64,000 nt of DNA. Origin: Pseudomonadales bacterium (lineage in GTDB: Bacteria; Pseudomonadota; Gammaproteobacteria; Pseudomonadales; Pseudohongiellaceae). Where the stretch lies: positions 639,001 through 703,000 of the forward strand of contig JACKOH010000001.1 of assembly GCA_024234395.1 (NCBI GenBank), read 5' to 3'. Both the position numbers and the translations under genes were made by a program. Below, piece by piece: positions 18,056 through 26,917 of this stretch (positions are counted from its first letter, which is position 1; every line of letters begins with the position of its first letter). Below the pieces are notes generated by a model. It was given only the letters and a program-made list of their open reading frames with translations. It did no database searches and was not told where the DNA came from.

Positions 18056-20461
18056 CTAGAGCAACCGGTCCAGGATCCTGTCGGCGCGTTGCTGAAATTC
18101 CTCTCGCACCGGTTCCGACAAGGGACCGACACATAGCCGCGCCAATTGAAACTCCCATCCCTGGCGCTGTCGATCGCCAGCCTCTTCCAGAGCCGCTTTA
18201 CCGAAGTTGCTCTGTAGCTGGCTGAGCTGCATTTCCATGCGCAGTGGACGATCCTGCTCGGGCGACTCCAGATTGGCACGGATTTCGGCATTCACCAGCA
18301 TTCGACGTGCCAGTTGTTCTGTCTCGCCCTGCAGTTTGTGCAGTTTTTCGACGCTTCCAATCTTCAGCAGTGCGTCCAGACGCTGGTTCATCCGCTGTTC
18401 GAATTCCGGCGTCCCACTGTCTTCGAGTGCTTCCCAGGCTGACCGGTCGAATTCCGCAAGCGACGCCTGCAGAGACTGATCGTCGCTGCAGGCGAGCAGC
18501 TGACGTTCCAGGTTCAGACATAAACCGGACCTGGCTTCCAGGGCCGCGAGTGCCTGCAGTTGTTTCTTATCCGGCAGTTTGCGAAACCGCGCTTCAATTT
18601 TACGAATCAGGCCATTGAACTGGTCCTGCAATTGACGACGTTCTTTTTTGAGCCTGGGACTGAAATTCTGATTGAAGTCCCGCTGCAGAGAGGCAAACAA
18701 TTTACGCGAATCGCGCAGTGTTTCCTCGTCTATCGAAAGAAGGTCTTCCAGTTGCTTGAGGATAGCGCTGCTGGCCTGTACGGCATTATCGATCTCCGAA
18801 CGGATCGCTTTCTTGGCTTCGTCACGTTGTTTGAACAGTGCATCACAGGCGGCGCGGAATTCTTCCCAGTATTTCCGGTCTTCGCGGTACGCGGCGGGAC
18901 CGATTTTTTTCCATTCCGCCTGCAGAGCTTTGGCCTGCTCCATGGCGTCCTTTCGGTCCTCCAGTTCAAGCAGCTCCCTGGCCTGCTGAACCATGGCCTT
19001 CTTCAGTTCACCATTGGCTGTGCTGGAGGTACGACGGATATCCCGAATCTGGTCGAGTAACCCGTAGTAGCGCTTCTGCAATTTCTTGATTTTTGACTGC
19101 TCGATAGGCGCGTATTTCTTCCACTCTTCCTGCATGTGCTTTTCAAAGTCGCGCAACTCGACAATCTTCGGCGTTTCACGATCGACAGTTTGCAGAAAGC
19201 TCTCCAGCTTTGCACAGATCTCATTGCGCTGTTTCAGATTTTCCGCCATCACTCCCTTGCGCTGCTGGAAATATTCCTTGCAGGGTGCGTAGGCCTGATC
19301 CGAGACTTCCTTGAACTGTTGCCAGAGTTCCTCGTTCTGTTCAGAAAATCCCAGCTGTTTCCAGCTGTCATGGAGCTTGCGAATCCCGGCCGCTTTCTGC
19401 GGCGGTTGCAACTCTGCTTCCAGCAGTGTCCGCATTTCGGTGATGAGTTCCTTCTTTTTCTCTGCCGCCGCAAATTTCTTCCATTCCCGCAGTTCATTGA
19501 CCTGATTTCTGAGGTCAGAGATCTGTTCCTTGAGTTCGTGCTGGGTGCGGCCACTCAGGTTACTGATATTGCCCTGAACGCGATCCCACATTGAACCTGC
19601 TTCGGTACTGTTACCCGCCTCCAGTGTCTGGCGCAATTGTCCGACCAGTTCCTGGGTGGCGGTAAGCAGTTGAGTCTGGAATTCCCGATTGCTGGCGACA
19701 GTTTTTTCCAGTGACTGTTCCGCTTCCAGGAGTCTGCTATAGGACTGCGCGGGTGGCGCCTCCTGGGGCCAGCCGATTTCACTTTTCAGCCGTCTCACCA
19801 GTTTCTGAGCATTGACGATATCGGCGGTGGCCTTGGCACTGAGCCCATCGATCGCTGCCAGGCACTCGGTCAGCATCGCCTGGCGTTCGTCAAGCAGGGT
19901 TACCGCCTTGACCAGTCGCGCCAGCGTCAGTACGTCTCCGGAAAGGCCGGCACTTTTATTCCGGCTGACCTGGAGGATGGATTCCGGCATTTTGCCCGCC
20001 AACTCTCGCAGCTCAATTTCCTGTTGTTTGGTAAGGGGATTCTGCAACGCCTCCAGCATTGCCAGATGGCCCTGCAGAGCATTGGTCAGTTCCTCGCTGT
20101 GCCGGCGGCGCTCGTCATCCTGCTGACCAGGCTCCCCGGCATTTTCGACTTCCGGATTCGAGTCCGATTCGTTAGCGCTGGCGGAAATTTCAGTTGACGT
20201 GGGTGATACGGCATTGTCATCTGCGGGTGCCATATCCTGTTCAGGCACGGTAGTAGAGTTTGCGCCGGAAGCGGCGTCGTCGGCAGGTGCCACATCCGTA
20301 CCTGAGTTCTCAACCGGAGCGGCAGCATCAGGATCGGAAGCGGTACTCTCCTCGGATTCACGGGCTGGTTCCGGCACCGGTTTGGTGCCGGAATCGGGCT
20401 TTTCGCCAGGAATGGATGAAGGTTCGATGCCAGAGTCCGTGGGCGTCTCGTCGCTGTTCAT
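18056..20461 (-). CDS. DUF349 repeat coiled-coil protein
   Basis: The protein has 801 residues from the ATG at 20461 (MNSDETPT); a longer open frame to 20584 has no supporting start. The first ~130 residues are acidic, low-complexity Ser/Pro/Glu/Asp-rich. The rest is almost all helical, with several copies of the ~75-residue DUF349 unit recognisable by W-K-x(2)-G and W-x-x-F/Y repeats (e.g. DSWKQLGFSEQNEELWQQF, EWKKIGPAAYREDRKYWEEF). DUF349 proteins are common in Gammaproteobacteria, without an assigned biochemical function that I know. It is probably cytoplasmic. It is divergent from dinG. Confidence 0.8.
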   Translation of the reverse strand: MNSDETPTDSGIEPSSIPGEKPDSGTKPVPEPARESEESTASDPDAAAPVENSGTDVAPADDAASGANSTTVPEQDMAPADDNAVSPTSTEISASANESDSNPEVENAGEPGQQDDERRRHSEELTNALQGHLAMLEALQNPLTKQQEIELRELAGKMPESILQVSRNKSAGLSGDVLTLARLVKAVTLLDERQAMLTECLAAIDGLSAKATADIVNAQKLVRRLKSEIGWPQEAPPAQSYSRLLEAEQSLEKTVASNREFQTQLLTATQELVGQLRQTLEAGNSTEAGSMWDRVQGNISNLSGRTQHELKEQISDLRNQVNELREWKKFAAAEKKKELITEMRTLLEAELQPPQKAAGIRKLHDSWKQLGFSEQNEELWQQFKEVSDQAYAPCKEYFQQRKGVMAENLKQRNEICAKLESFLQTVDRETPKIVELRDFEKHMQEEWKKYAPIEQSKIKKLQKRYYGLLDQIRDIRRTSSTANGELKKAMVQQARELLELEDRKDAMEQAKALQAEWKKIGPAAYREDRKYWEEFRAACDALFKQRDEAKKAIRSEIDNAVQASSAILKQLEDLLSIDEETLRDSRKLFASLQRDFNQNFSPRLKKERRQLQDQFNGLIRKIEARFRKLPDKKQLQALAALEARSGLCLNLERQLLACSDDQSLQASLAEFDRSAWEALEDSGTPEFEQRMNQRLDALLKIGSVEKLHKLQGETEQLARRMLVNAEIRANLESPEQDRPLRMEMQLSQLQSNFGKAALEEAGDRQRQGWEFQLARLCVGPLSEPVREEFQQRADRILDRLL

Positions 20462-20654
20462 GTTAATCCGGTTGATGGCTCGCTGCTGCTGAAGCGCAAG
20501 TGTACCAGAAGTTCTTTCCTGCGCGACAGTCACTGACGGCGCAGACGGGCAGACGGAGGGCTGGATTCGGGATCCTGATTCCACATTCCCTGGTCTGCAA
20601 GACTATAATGACAGCATCAGCCAGCCAGGCAGCATCCAGCCACCGGAGTCTTTT

Positions 20655-22853
20655 TTGGCCGTTTCTGAATCCACCGCCAAGCCCAGTCCGCTTCCCCGCG
20701 AAGTCAGGGAAAGCATTCAGTCAGCCTACTCGAAATTGATCGAGCAATACGGCTTTACTCCGCGTATGGGGCAACGCCGCATGATTGCAGATATCGCCAA
20801 TTGTCTGGCTGCTGTGCAACAACAGGATGGGGATCAGAGCGACGAGCCGAATTACGAACCCCCGATCTGCGTCGTCGAGGCTGGTACCGGTACCGGCAAG
20901 ACCCTGGCCTATGTATTGGCGGTGCTGCCATTGGCAAAACAGCTGGGCCGGAAAGTAGTATTGGCTACCGCGACGGTGGCATTGCAGGAGCAGGTCATAC
21001 TCAAGGATCTGCCGGATATTCTGGCCGGTTCCGATTTGCAGTTCAGCTATACCATGGCCAAGGGCAGGGGCCGCTACCTGTGTCTGTCGCGACTGGACAG
21101 TGTGCTGCAGGATAATGCCAGTCTGGATGCGCTGTTCGATCTTTACGGTGACCAGCCGCAGGCTGCCGATCCAGGTGACAGGTCGCTTTATCAGACCATG
21201 CTGGAGGCGATTGCTTCCGGCAGCTGGCAGGGTGACCGGGATGAGTGGCAGGAACCGGTCAGCGACTCAGCCTGGCGCCAGATCACGGTCGACAACAGTC
21301 AATGTATGGGAAATCGTTGCAGTTATTTCAAGCAATGCTGCTTTTTTCAGGCTCGGGAGAAGCTCGATCAGGTTGACTGCATCGTAACCAATCACGACCT
21401 GGTCCTGGCGGATCTGGCCCTGGGTGGCGGGGTCATCCTGCCGGATCCCTCTGACACCCTTTACATTTTCGACGAAGCCCATCACCTTCCGATCAAGAGC
21501 AATAATCATTTTGCTGCATTTACCCGGATCCGCGGCAGTATTCAGTGGCTGCAGCAGGCTGACCGGGCGCTCGGACAGCTGGGGGGTGAGAATCAACTGG
21601 TCAATGCATTGGGCAGTGAAGCGGATCTGCAGGCTATTCGGGAGCTGCTCTCCGAGTGCGGGGCCGGCCTGCAGGAAGCGTTGCTGATCCTGGAGCGGCT
21701 GACCGAATCCCTGGACTCGCTGGATTCCTACGGCAACAGCAGGCAGCATACCTTCGCACTGGGCGTTGTCCCTGCCGCCTTGCGAGAATGTGCCGAGGTC
21801 CTGGAAGTACGCTACAGTCGGCTATACCAGCATTTTTACGAATTGCGCGAAGCGTTCAAAGAGCTGGTGGAAGACGGCACCGACCTGCAGGTCCGGCTGC
21901 TTGCCGAGCAGTGGTACCCGCTGGCAGGCAGTCTGGCGGGCCGCGCCGATAGCAGCCTGAAATTGTGGAGCAGTTTCGCGCACGCGGATCCGGAATCTTC
22001 GGCACCCTGTGCGCGCTGGCTGACCGTCACCGAGTACAACGAGGATTCCGATATCAGTCTGGCTTCCAGCCCGGTCCTGGCGGCGGACAATCTGACCGAA
22101 CGCCTGTGGAGTCGCTGTAGCGGTGCCGTGCTCACCTCGGCCACCCTGTCAGCGTTGGGGAATTTCGATGTGCTGAAAATGCGCGCCGGGCTGCCGCCGC
22201 AGACACGCTACCTGAGCATTCCCAGCCCGTTTAATTTTGCCGCCAACGCGGTGTTGCGCATACCCCGTATGCATTGTGAGCCTTCCGACACCCGCCGCCA
22301 CACTGAACTGATTGTGGGCGCGCTGCCGCGACTGCTGGAGAATGACCTGGCCTCGCTGTTACTGTTTTCCAGCCGTCGACAGATGCAGGACGTCCTGCAG
22401 GACCTGGACCCGGAGTGGCTGGAGCGAGTCCTGTGCCAGGATGACTACCAGAAAGCCACACTGTTACAGATGCACAGGGAACGGGTCGACAGCGGCCAAC
22501 AGAGTGTCATCTGTGGACTGGCCAGTTTTGCCGAGGGAATCGACCTGCCGGGTAAATACTGTACCCACGTGTTGATTGCCAAAATTCCATTTGCCGTACC
22601 CAACGATCCCATCGAAGCGACCCTGTCCCAGTGGATTGAATCACGCGGTGACAATCCGTTTATCACTCTGGCAGTACCGGAGGCGGCGTTCCGGCTGGTT
22701 CAGGCCTGCGGGCGGCTGCTGCGTAACGAATCCGACAGCGGCAAAATCACCCTGTTCGATGAACGGCTGGTGACCCGCTTCTATGGCAAGGCAATACTGG
22801 AGTCGCTGCCTCCCTACCGGCGGGAAATTTTTCAACAGCAGCTTGGCGACTGA
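20655..22853 (+). CDS. dinG: ATP-dependent DNA helicase DinG
   Basis: This 732-residue superfamily 2 (XPD-like) 5'-to-3' helicase resolves R-loops and other structures. Walker A VEAGTGTGKTLAY is near residue 80, and the iron-sulfur cysteines (CMGNRCSYFKQCCFF, then VDCIVTNHDLVL) lie between the helicase motifs. The DEAH box (IFDEAHHL) is near residue 272, and VLTSATL, GLASFAEGIDLPG and QACGRLLRNESD are motifs III, V and VI. The best start is a TTG at 20655, and no ATG precedes the conserved region. No LexA box was recognised upstream. Confidence 0.92.
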   Translation: MAVSESTAKPSPLPREVRESIQSAYSKLIEQYGFTPRMGQRRMIADIANCLAAVQQQDGDQSDEPNYEPPICVVEAGTGTGKTLAYVLAVLPLAKQLGRKVVLATATVALQEQVILKDLPDILAGSDLQFSYTMAKGRGRYLCLSRLDSVLQDNASLDALFDLYGDQPQAADPGDRSLYQTMLEAIASGSWQGDRDEWQEPVSDSAWRQITVDNSQCMGNRCSYFKQCCFFQAREKLDQVDCIVTNHDLVLADLALGGGVILPDPSDTLYIFDEAHHLPIKSNNHFAAFTRIRGSIQWLQQADRALGQLGGENQLVNALGSEADLQAIRELLSECGAGLQEALLILERLTESLDSLDSYGNSRQHTFALGVVPAALRECAEVLEVRYSRLYQHFYELREAFKELVEDGTDLQVRLLAEQWYPLAGSLAGRADSSLKLWSSFAHADPESSAPCARWLTVTEYNEDSDISLASSPVLAADNLTERLWSRCSGAVLTSATLSALGNFDVLKMRAGLPPQTRYLSIPSPFNFAANAVLRIPRMHCEPSDTRRHTELIVGALPRLLENDLASLLLFSSRRQMQDVLQDLDPEWLERVLCQDDYQKATLLQMHRERVDSGQQSVICGLASFAEGIDLPGKYCTHVLIAKIPFAVPNDPIEATLSQWIESRGDNPFITLAVPEAAFRLVQACGRLLRNESDSGKITLFDERLVTRFYGKAILESLPPYRREIFQQQLGD

Positions 22854-22874
22854 GCTCGATTTTTTGCAGGGCCG

Positions 22875-23084
22875 TCAGTGGTGGTGGCGGCGGTGTCCGT
22901 GCCGGGATGCCTTGCGCGAAAACAGATAGGCAATCACCGCCCCGCCGGCGCCTCCAGTGACAATCATGATCAGGGTATTTCCCATCAGCGGGCTGAGTCC
23001 CAGTCCCACGATAAGACCGACGGTAATGCAGAGTGCATAGACCTCGGAAGCTGTTGCCTGTCGTTTATTTTTTTTCTTGCTCAT
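22875..23084 (-). CDS. Small two-span membrane protein with His-rich tail
   Basis: This 69-residue protein has a basic N-terminus (MSKKKNKRQ), two hydrophobic helices (residues ~15-33 and 37-55) separated by a short turn, and a C-terminus rich in His and Arg (ASRHGHRRHHH). The tail could bind metal, but no family is recognised. It is convergent with dinG, with 21 bases between stop codons. Its upstream region runs to the left end of the IS element at 23222. Confidence 0.5.
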   Translation of the reverse strand: MSKKKNKRQATASEVYALCITVGLIVGLGLSPLMGNTLIMIVTGGAGGAVIAYLFSRKASRHGHRRHHH

Positions 23085-23302
23085 TACAAGCCTCCAGACC
23101 AGCGACGGATTTCAGGACGTCCCGGATCCATTTCGCTCTTCGAAGAACGGGTTGCTCCGGGGACACCGAATAGCGTTGATTATAAGGAACTTCGGATTAA
23201 CTATGGAATTAATCAGATGAAATGGACACCGCCCTCCCCAAATCGGCATCAAAGTGCCATAGTTGAAGCGTTACCCATCAACTAACAGAGAGGACGGTAT
23301 CC

Positions 23303-24343
23303 ATGGACAAGATTAGCGTGATTGGTTTGGATTTGGCAAAGAATGTGTTTCAGGTACATGCGATTAGTGAGAATGGTAAGACCGTGCTGCGCAAGCGACT
23401 CTCTCGAAGCCAGGTGCGGAAGTTTTTCGCGAAGCTCCCACCCTGCCTTATTGGCATGGAGGCGTGTGGCGGCTGTCATTACTGGAACAGGACGTTGAGC
23501 GGGTTAGGTCACCAGGTAGGAATGATGGCTCCGGCCTTTGTGAAACCGTACCTGAAATCGAATAAGAATGACCGCAACGATGCTGAGGCGATCTGTGAAG
23601 CGGTACAACGGCCCTCGATGCGGTTCGTGCCCCTTAAAAGTCCAGAACAACAGGCCGTCTTGCATCTGCACCACGCTCGGCAGCAACTGGTCAGTCAGCG
23701 CGTTGCCCTGAGTAACCATCTCCGTGCGGTCTTGGCGGAGTTTGGCATTTGTCTTCCACAAGGCACGAACAGTATCTCGCAGCGGTTGGCTGGCATCTTG
23801 GAAGATGGGGAGAATGAGCTGCCGATGCTCACCAGGTATCTGCTGGCAGAGCTTAAGGCAGAACATGATCAGTTGATAGATCGAGTAAAGCGCCTGGAGA
23901 GGCAGCTGAAGAGTTGGCACGAGAACAATGAGCGGAGTCAGCGGCTGGAGACTATTCCTGGCATTGGCTTGCTCACTGCCTCTGCGCTCGCGGCGACTGT
24001 TGCCGATGGGGAGGGGTTTGGTAATGGACGGCAGCTTGCTGCGTATCTGGGGTTGGTTCCTCGGCAGGCTTCATCTGGTGGCAAAGAGCGCTTGCTGGGG
24101 ATCAGTAAGCGAGGTGATGGCTATTTGCGCAGTCTTTTGATCCATGGCGCCAGGGCGGTGATCCACCATGTGCGACGACGCCTGAAGAAGGGTTTACCAG
24201 GTGGCAATCCGTGGGTAGAACAGTTGCTGCAACGCTGCCATGTCAACGAGGTCGCTGTGGCGTTAGCCAATAAGATGGCGAGAATCGCCTGGGTATTGTT
24301 AACCAGGCAGGAAACCTATCGGTTAAGTCGGGGTAGTGCGTGA
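23303..24343 (+). CDS. IS110-family DEDD transposase (recombinase)
   Basis: This 346-residue protein has the N-terminal RuvC-like DEDD domain: IGLDLAKNVFQVHAI with the first Asp, CLIGMEACGGCHYW with Glu, and KNDRNDAEAICEA with the two late Asp residues. The C-terminal transposase_20 domain carries IPGIGLLTASALAATV, and the catalytic serine region reads GLVPRQASSGGKERLLGISKRGD. A central coiled-coil (ELKAEHDQLIDRVKRLERQL) joins them. Family enzymes use an element-encoded bridge/seek RNA to choose target and donor. The frame is intact, and the ATG at 23303 has a GAGAGGACGG purine-rich site ahead of it. Confidence 0.93.
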   Translation: MDKISVIGLDLAKNVFQVHAISENGKTVLRKRLSRSQVRKFFAKLPPCLIGMEACGGCHYWNRTLSGLGHQVGMMAPAFVKPYLKSNKNDRNDAEAICEAVQRPSMRFVPLKSPEQQAVLHLHHARQQLVSQRVALSNHLRAVLAEFGICLPQGTNSISQRLAGILEDGENELPMLTRYLLAELKAEHDQLIDRVKRLERQLKSWHENNERSQRLETIPGIGLLTASALAATVADGEGFGNGRQLAAYLGLVPRQASSGGKERLLGISKRGDGYLRSLLIHGARAVIHHVRRRLKKGLPGGNPWVEQLLQRCHVNEVAVALANKMARIAWVLLTRQETYRLSRGSA

Positions 24344-24433
24344 ACACAGGTCTGAAATGCCCCTGAAATAACGAGTAACGGAGGTCATCCAACGATTGCA
24401 TAAGTGAAGCTATGACGAAACAGGTCAGACCGC

Positions 24434-24549
24434 GACGGGTCAAACCCGAGGAACCTCTTGAGGTGATAACCTCTTTGATCAGATAGGGCCCCGTCGGCGA
24501 AGTTCATAGAGGCCAGGAGCAAAGATCCATAAACAGGCCGGATGTAAGA
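24434..24549 (+). ncRNA. Candidate IS110/IS1111 bridge (seek) RNA core
   Basis: Stem GACGGG (24434-24439) with CCCGTC (24490-24495) closes an internal loop that is split by a small hairpin, GAGGT-GATA-ACCTC (24460-24473). The 5' side of the loop holds GGAACCTCTT (24450-24459), the exact reverse complement of the right flank AAGAGGTTCC at 24608-24617. The 3' side holds ATCAGAT, identical to the left flank at 23212-23218. This is the expected geometry of a target-binding loop. Further on, ATGTAAGA (24542-24549) repeats the right junction at 24604-24611 and may belong to a donor loop bounded by GGCC/GGCC. RNA ends and strand are not established. Confidence 0.6.
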
Positions 24550-24691
24550 CTGCAATCGACCACTATTCGTCAATGGAATTCACTTGGCAAACGGGCGGTG
24601 TCCATGTAAGAGGTTCCATAAGAGTTATCGAAGCAATCCGGGAGTGGGGGCGAACGGGCGGAAATTCTGTCCCTGCTGCCGGTAAATCCGC

Positions 24692-25552
24692 TTACAGCCT
24701 CTCGATACGGTAGATCACCGTGGCGCCACGGCCACCCGGGCGAACCGAACGCCGCTGGCTGATACGGTCAGCCACTTCCATTCCTTCGACAACCCGACCA
24801 ATGACAGTATAACGCCCGTCAAGCCACTCCGCCGGCGACAGAGCGATAAAAAATTCCGGCCCGTTAGAGTTGGGGCCACTGTTCGCCAGCGCGACACTTC
24901 CCCGGCTGATAGGGCGGGTAGGGTGGCGATCGGTATAGCGGTAGCCCAGGTTCTCGTAGACCTGTTTGACGGTCAGCTCTCGCAGCCGGCGGTCGATCTC
25001 ATACTGACGTTCCGCGATGTCGGCTACCGAATTGATTCCCATGGCCCGGTAGAGGGGAATTAACACAGTGTCCTCAAGGCTCTCGCGGTCGCTGATCTGG
25101 AGGATCGGATTAAAGCTTCCATCAGGTAGCACCGCGGGCATCCGGTCCAGGCCCAGAGCAGTGGCGTTGATTTCATCGTCAAGCTGCTCCGCGGGTTCGC
25201 CGAACGCATTCTGGGCGGGACTGCCGGCCTGAATCAGCAGACCTGGAATCAGCCGTTCAAATGACATGCCGTCGTAATACCGCGGGGTGTAGACCTGTTG
25301 CGATTGACGATCGATGATTTCCCTTTCTCCTGCTGCCAGCGCCAGGAAATTCTCCACATTGGCCGGCGCCTCGCTTTCCAGCAGCTCTATGTAAATGTCA
25401 CCGGCCCCGGAGGTAATCTGAACCAGTGGATTGGCCGTGTTTTCCATCGCCGCCCGGGCACTGGCCTGGTCGGCAGCGGCCGGGACGCAGAGAAGCGACA
25501 GGAGCAGCAGGTTCAGGGCAGGGAACAGTTTGCCCCTGGTGGATTGAGTCAT
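24692..25552 (-). CDS. Periplasmic cyclophilin-type peptidyl-prolyl isomerase
   Basis: This 286-residue protein has a signal peptide (residues 1-27, ending PAAAD) and a cyclophilin domain. The domain begins VQITSGAGDIYIELLESEAPANVENFLALA and continues YYDGMSFERLIPGLLIQAG, where classic enzymes have RVIxxFMIQGGD. It ends RGSVALANSGPNSNGPEFFIAL and YTVIGRVVEGMEVADRI. An insertion of about 80 residues, with a helical DRESLEDTV...ERQYEIDRRL segment, separates the two halves. The catalytic Arg of the FHR motif is kept as FER. The domain should assist folding of exported proteins. It overlaps nothing and is followed downstream by the IS. Confidence 0.8.
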   Translation of the reverse strand: MTQSTRGKLFPALNLLLLSLLCVPAAADQASARAAMENTANPLVQITSGAGDIYIELLESEAPANVENFLALAAGEREIIDRQSQQVYTPRYYDGMSFERLIPGLLIQAGSPAQNAFGEPAEQLDDEINATALGLDRMPAVLPDGSFNPILQISDRESLEDTVLIPLYRAMGINSVADIAERQYEIDRRLRELTVKQVYENLGYRYTDRHPTRPISRGSVALANSGPNSNGPEFFIALSPAEWLDGRYTVIGRVVEGMEVADRISQRRSVRPGGRGATVIYRIERL

Positions 25553-25565
25553 GTGACAGTCCGGT

Positions 25566-25826
25566 TCAGTTCAGCAGCTGGTGATCTTTCGGGAGATTCC
25601 TGGCAATCCAGAGTGCCAGTTTGTGTTTCATGTTCTGTACCGACTCATCCTGCTTTGCCAGAGGCTGGATAACACTATCCTTCACCAGCAGCAGGTAGAT
25701 GGCCCGGACTTTGGTGTCGACATGATCGGTGGATTCGAACTTGCCGGCACCACGGGCCTCGAAATAGCGGCTACCAACGCGGATAGCCTCTTTCAATAGT
25801 TCGCTTTCGTTCCTGATTTTCTTCAC
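25566..25826 (-). CDS. Small conserved-looking protein, unknown function
   Basis: This 86-residue, mostly helical, basic cytoplasmic protein begins with GTG at 25826 (MKKIRNESELLKEAIRVG). No membrane segment, signal or recognised motif is present. It lies 13 bases upstream of the cyclophilin gene on the same strand, so cotranscription is likely. The family is not recognised, and the weak ribosome-binding site lowers certainty about the exact start. Confidence 0.5.
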   Translation of the reverse strand: MKKIRNESELLKEAIRVGSRYFEARGAGKFESTDHVDTKVRAIYLLLVKDSVIQPLAKQDESVQNMKHKLALWIARNLPKDHQLLN

Positions 25827-25950
25827 TTATCCGGACCCCGGGTGATCTGGCTGTGATTGAGGATCCCGTTGCGGGCATCAACGGCGCCGTTCGGGACATT
25901 CTAGGAGGTATGGCAGCCATGGCGCAACCACGGTGCCGGTGACAGAAGGT

Positions 25951-26553
25951 TCAGCCCTGATACCTCTCCCGTTGTTGCTGCTGATGCCTGGTCAGATCTT
26001 CTGGCGTGTCGATATCCTGCAGGATTGCGGGATCCTGCAGGTCCAGTCGTATTATCGCGTGTGCGTGCTGACGCAGGAGATCCCGGCCGCCGCGATCGCC
26101 GCTCAGGTGTGTGAGTGAAGGAAAAAAATTGCTGCCGAAGGCAACCGGATTACCGGCTCTCTCCTGGTACTGAGGGATTACAATAGTGTCTGGATTGAGT
26201 GCGCCAGCCACCTGGCGATAGGTGTCCTGACTGATGAACGGCATGTCGGCGAGGCAGATCAGGCAGCCGTCCCAGGTATATCGGTCCATAGCGGCCCGCA
26301 TACCGAAAGCCAGGGTGGTGCCCATGCCGTTTTCGGCATCGGGACACGTCACTGCCAGCTGTTCCGGCACGCCGAGCAATGGTTGCAGGTCGTCCCGGGT
26401 GATTACCAGGACTTCCGCCACCGCGGCCTGAATGTTGTCCAGTGTCTGCTGCAATACCGTGCGCCCGGATTGTAGCGAAGCGCACAGTTTTACGGCACCG
26501 AAACGGCTGCTGAAACCTGCGGCCAGGACGATCGCTCCGACTCTCAGACTCAC
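25951..26553 (-). CDS. MobA/MocA-like NTP transferase for molybdenum cofactor
   Basis: This 200-residue nucleotidyltransferase has the NTP-transf_3 fold. The N-terminal nucleotide motif is IVLAAGFSSRFGAVKL (classically LAAGxSxRMGxxK; the Met is Phe here). CLADMPFIS is the metal-binding Asp motif, and GNPVAFGSNFFPSL and GDRGGRDLL are typical of MocA, which attaches CMP to molybdopterin for xanthine-oxidase-type enzymes. The XdhC-like gene at 8557 belongs to the same maturation route. Neither gene has a hydroxylase neighbour in this window. It starts with ATG or GTG near 26553, about 16 bases from the following small gene. Confidence 0.75.
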   Translation of the reverse strand: MSLRVGAIVLAAGFSSRFGAVKLCASLQSGRTVLQQTLDNIQAAVAEVLVITRDDLQPLLGVPEQLAVTCPDAENGMGTTLAFGMRAAMDRYTWDGCLICLADMPFISQDTYRQVAGALNPDTIVIPQYQERAGNPVAFGSNFFPSLTHLSGDRGGRDLLRQHAHAIIRLDLQDPAILQDIDTPEDLTRHQQQQRERYQG

Positions 26554-26569
26554 GCGTTCAGGTCGCCTG

Positions 26570-26878
26570 TCAATGCAGGACTTTTTCTTCGGCCAGTTCG
26601 TCCAGCTCCGGTTCCGGCCGGGATACCGCCACCACCACGCCCTGCCGTTTGGGGCGTTGACTGCCCGAACCCCTTCGCGGTGAATCGCGCTCTTCTTCTG
26701 CGTGCTCCCGTTGCGCGCGCTCCAGTTCCTCGACTTCTCGACGGGCTGTAATCTGATCGTTGAGATGCCGTCGCAGACGGTTGACTACACTGGTCATCAC
26801 CTCGATAGTCTGGCTAAGCTGATCGAGAGTGATCAGAGTCCGTTCCGGGTCGTTTTCTGAGTACTTCTTGTCACTCAT
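26570..26878 (-). CDS. Charged coiled-coil protein downstream of nrdB, unknown function
   Basis: The protein has 102 residues. An N-terminal helix (LDQLSQTIEVMTSVVNRLRRHL) leads into a Glu/Arg-rich coiled coil (REVEELERAQREHAEEE) and a basic, disordered C-terminus (RRGSGSQRPKRQG). It begins at the ATG at 26878, 39 bases after nrdB on the same strand, with GGAGAAATC ahead as ribosome-binding site. In enterics the gene after nrdB encodes a ferredoxin, but this protein has no cysteines and is unrelated. It may be cotranscribed with nrdAB. Confidence 0.6.
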   Translation of the reverse strand: MSDKKYSENDPERTLITLDQLSQTIEVMTSVVNRLRRHLNDQITARREVEELERAQREHAEEERDSPRRGSGSQRPKRQGVVVAVSRPEPELDELAEEKVLH

Positions 26879-26917
26879 GTTGATTTCTCCTGTTCGGTGT
26901 CGTCGCCGGGGCGATAA

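Larger units (their letters stand above)
23222..24605 (+). mobile_element. IS110-family (IS1111-like) insertion sequence
   Basis: The element is bounded by a perfect 13-bp inverted repeat: ATGGACACCGCCC at 23222-23234 and its complement at 24593-24605. True ends probably lie a few bases outside, because IS1111-type repeats are subterminal. It contains one intact transposase gene and a long 3' non-coding part (24344-24592) versus a short 5' part (~80 bases). That layout puts the guide RNA at the right end, as in IS1111-type elements. No target-site duplication is expected for this family. The element looks complete and potentially active. Confidence 0.88.

Noticed and set aside
20585..20654. 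LexA box upstream of dinG.
   Set aside because: No CTGT-N8-ACAG sequence was found in the gap.
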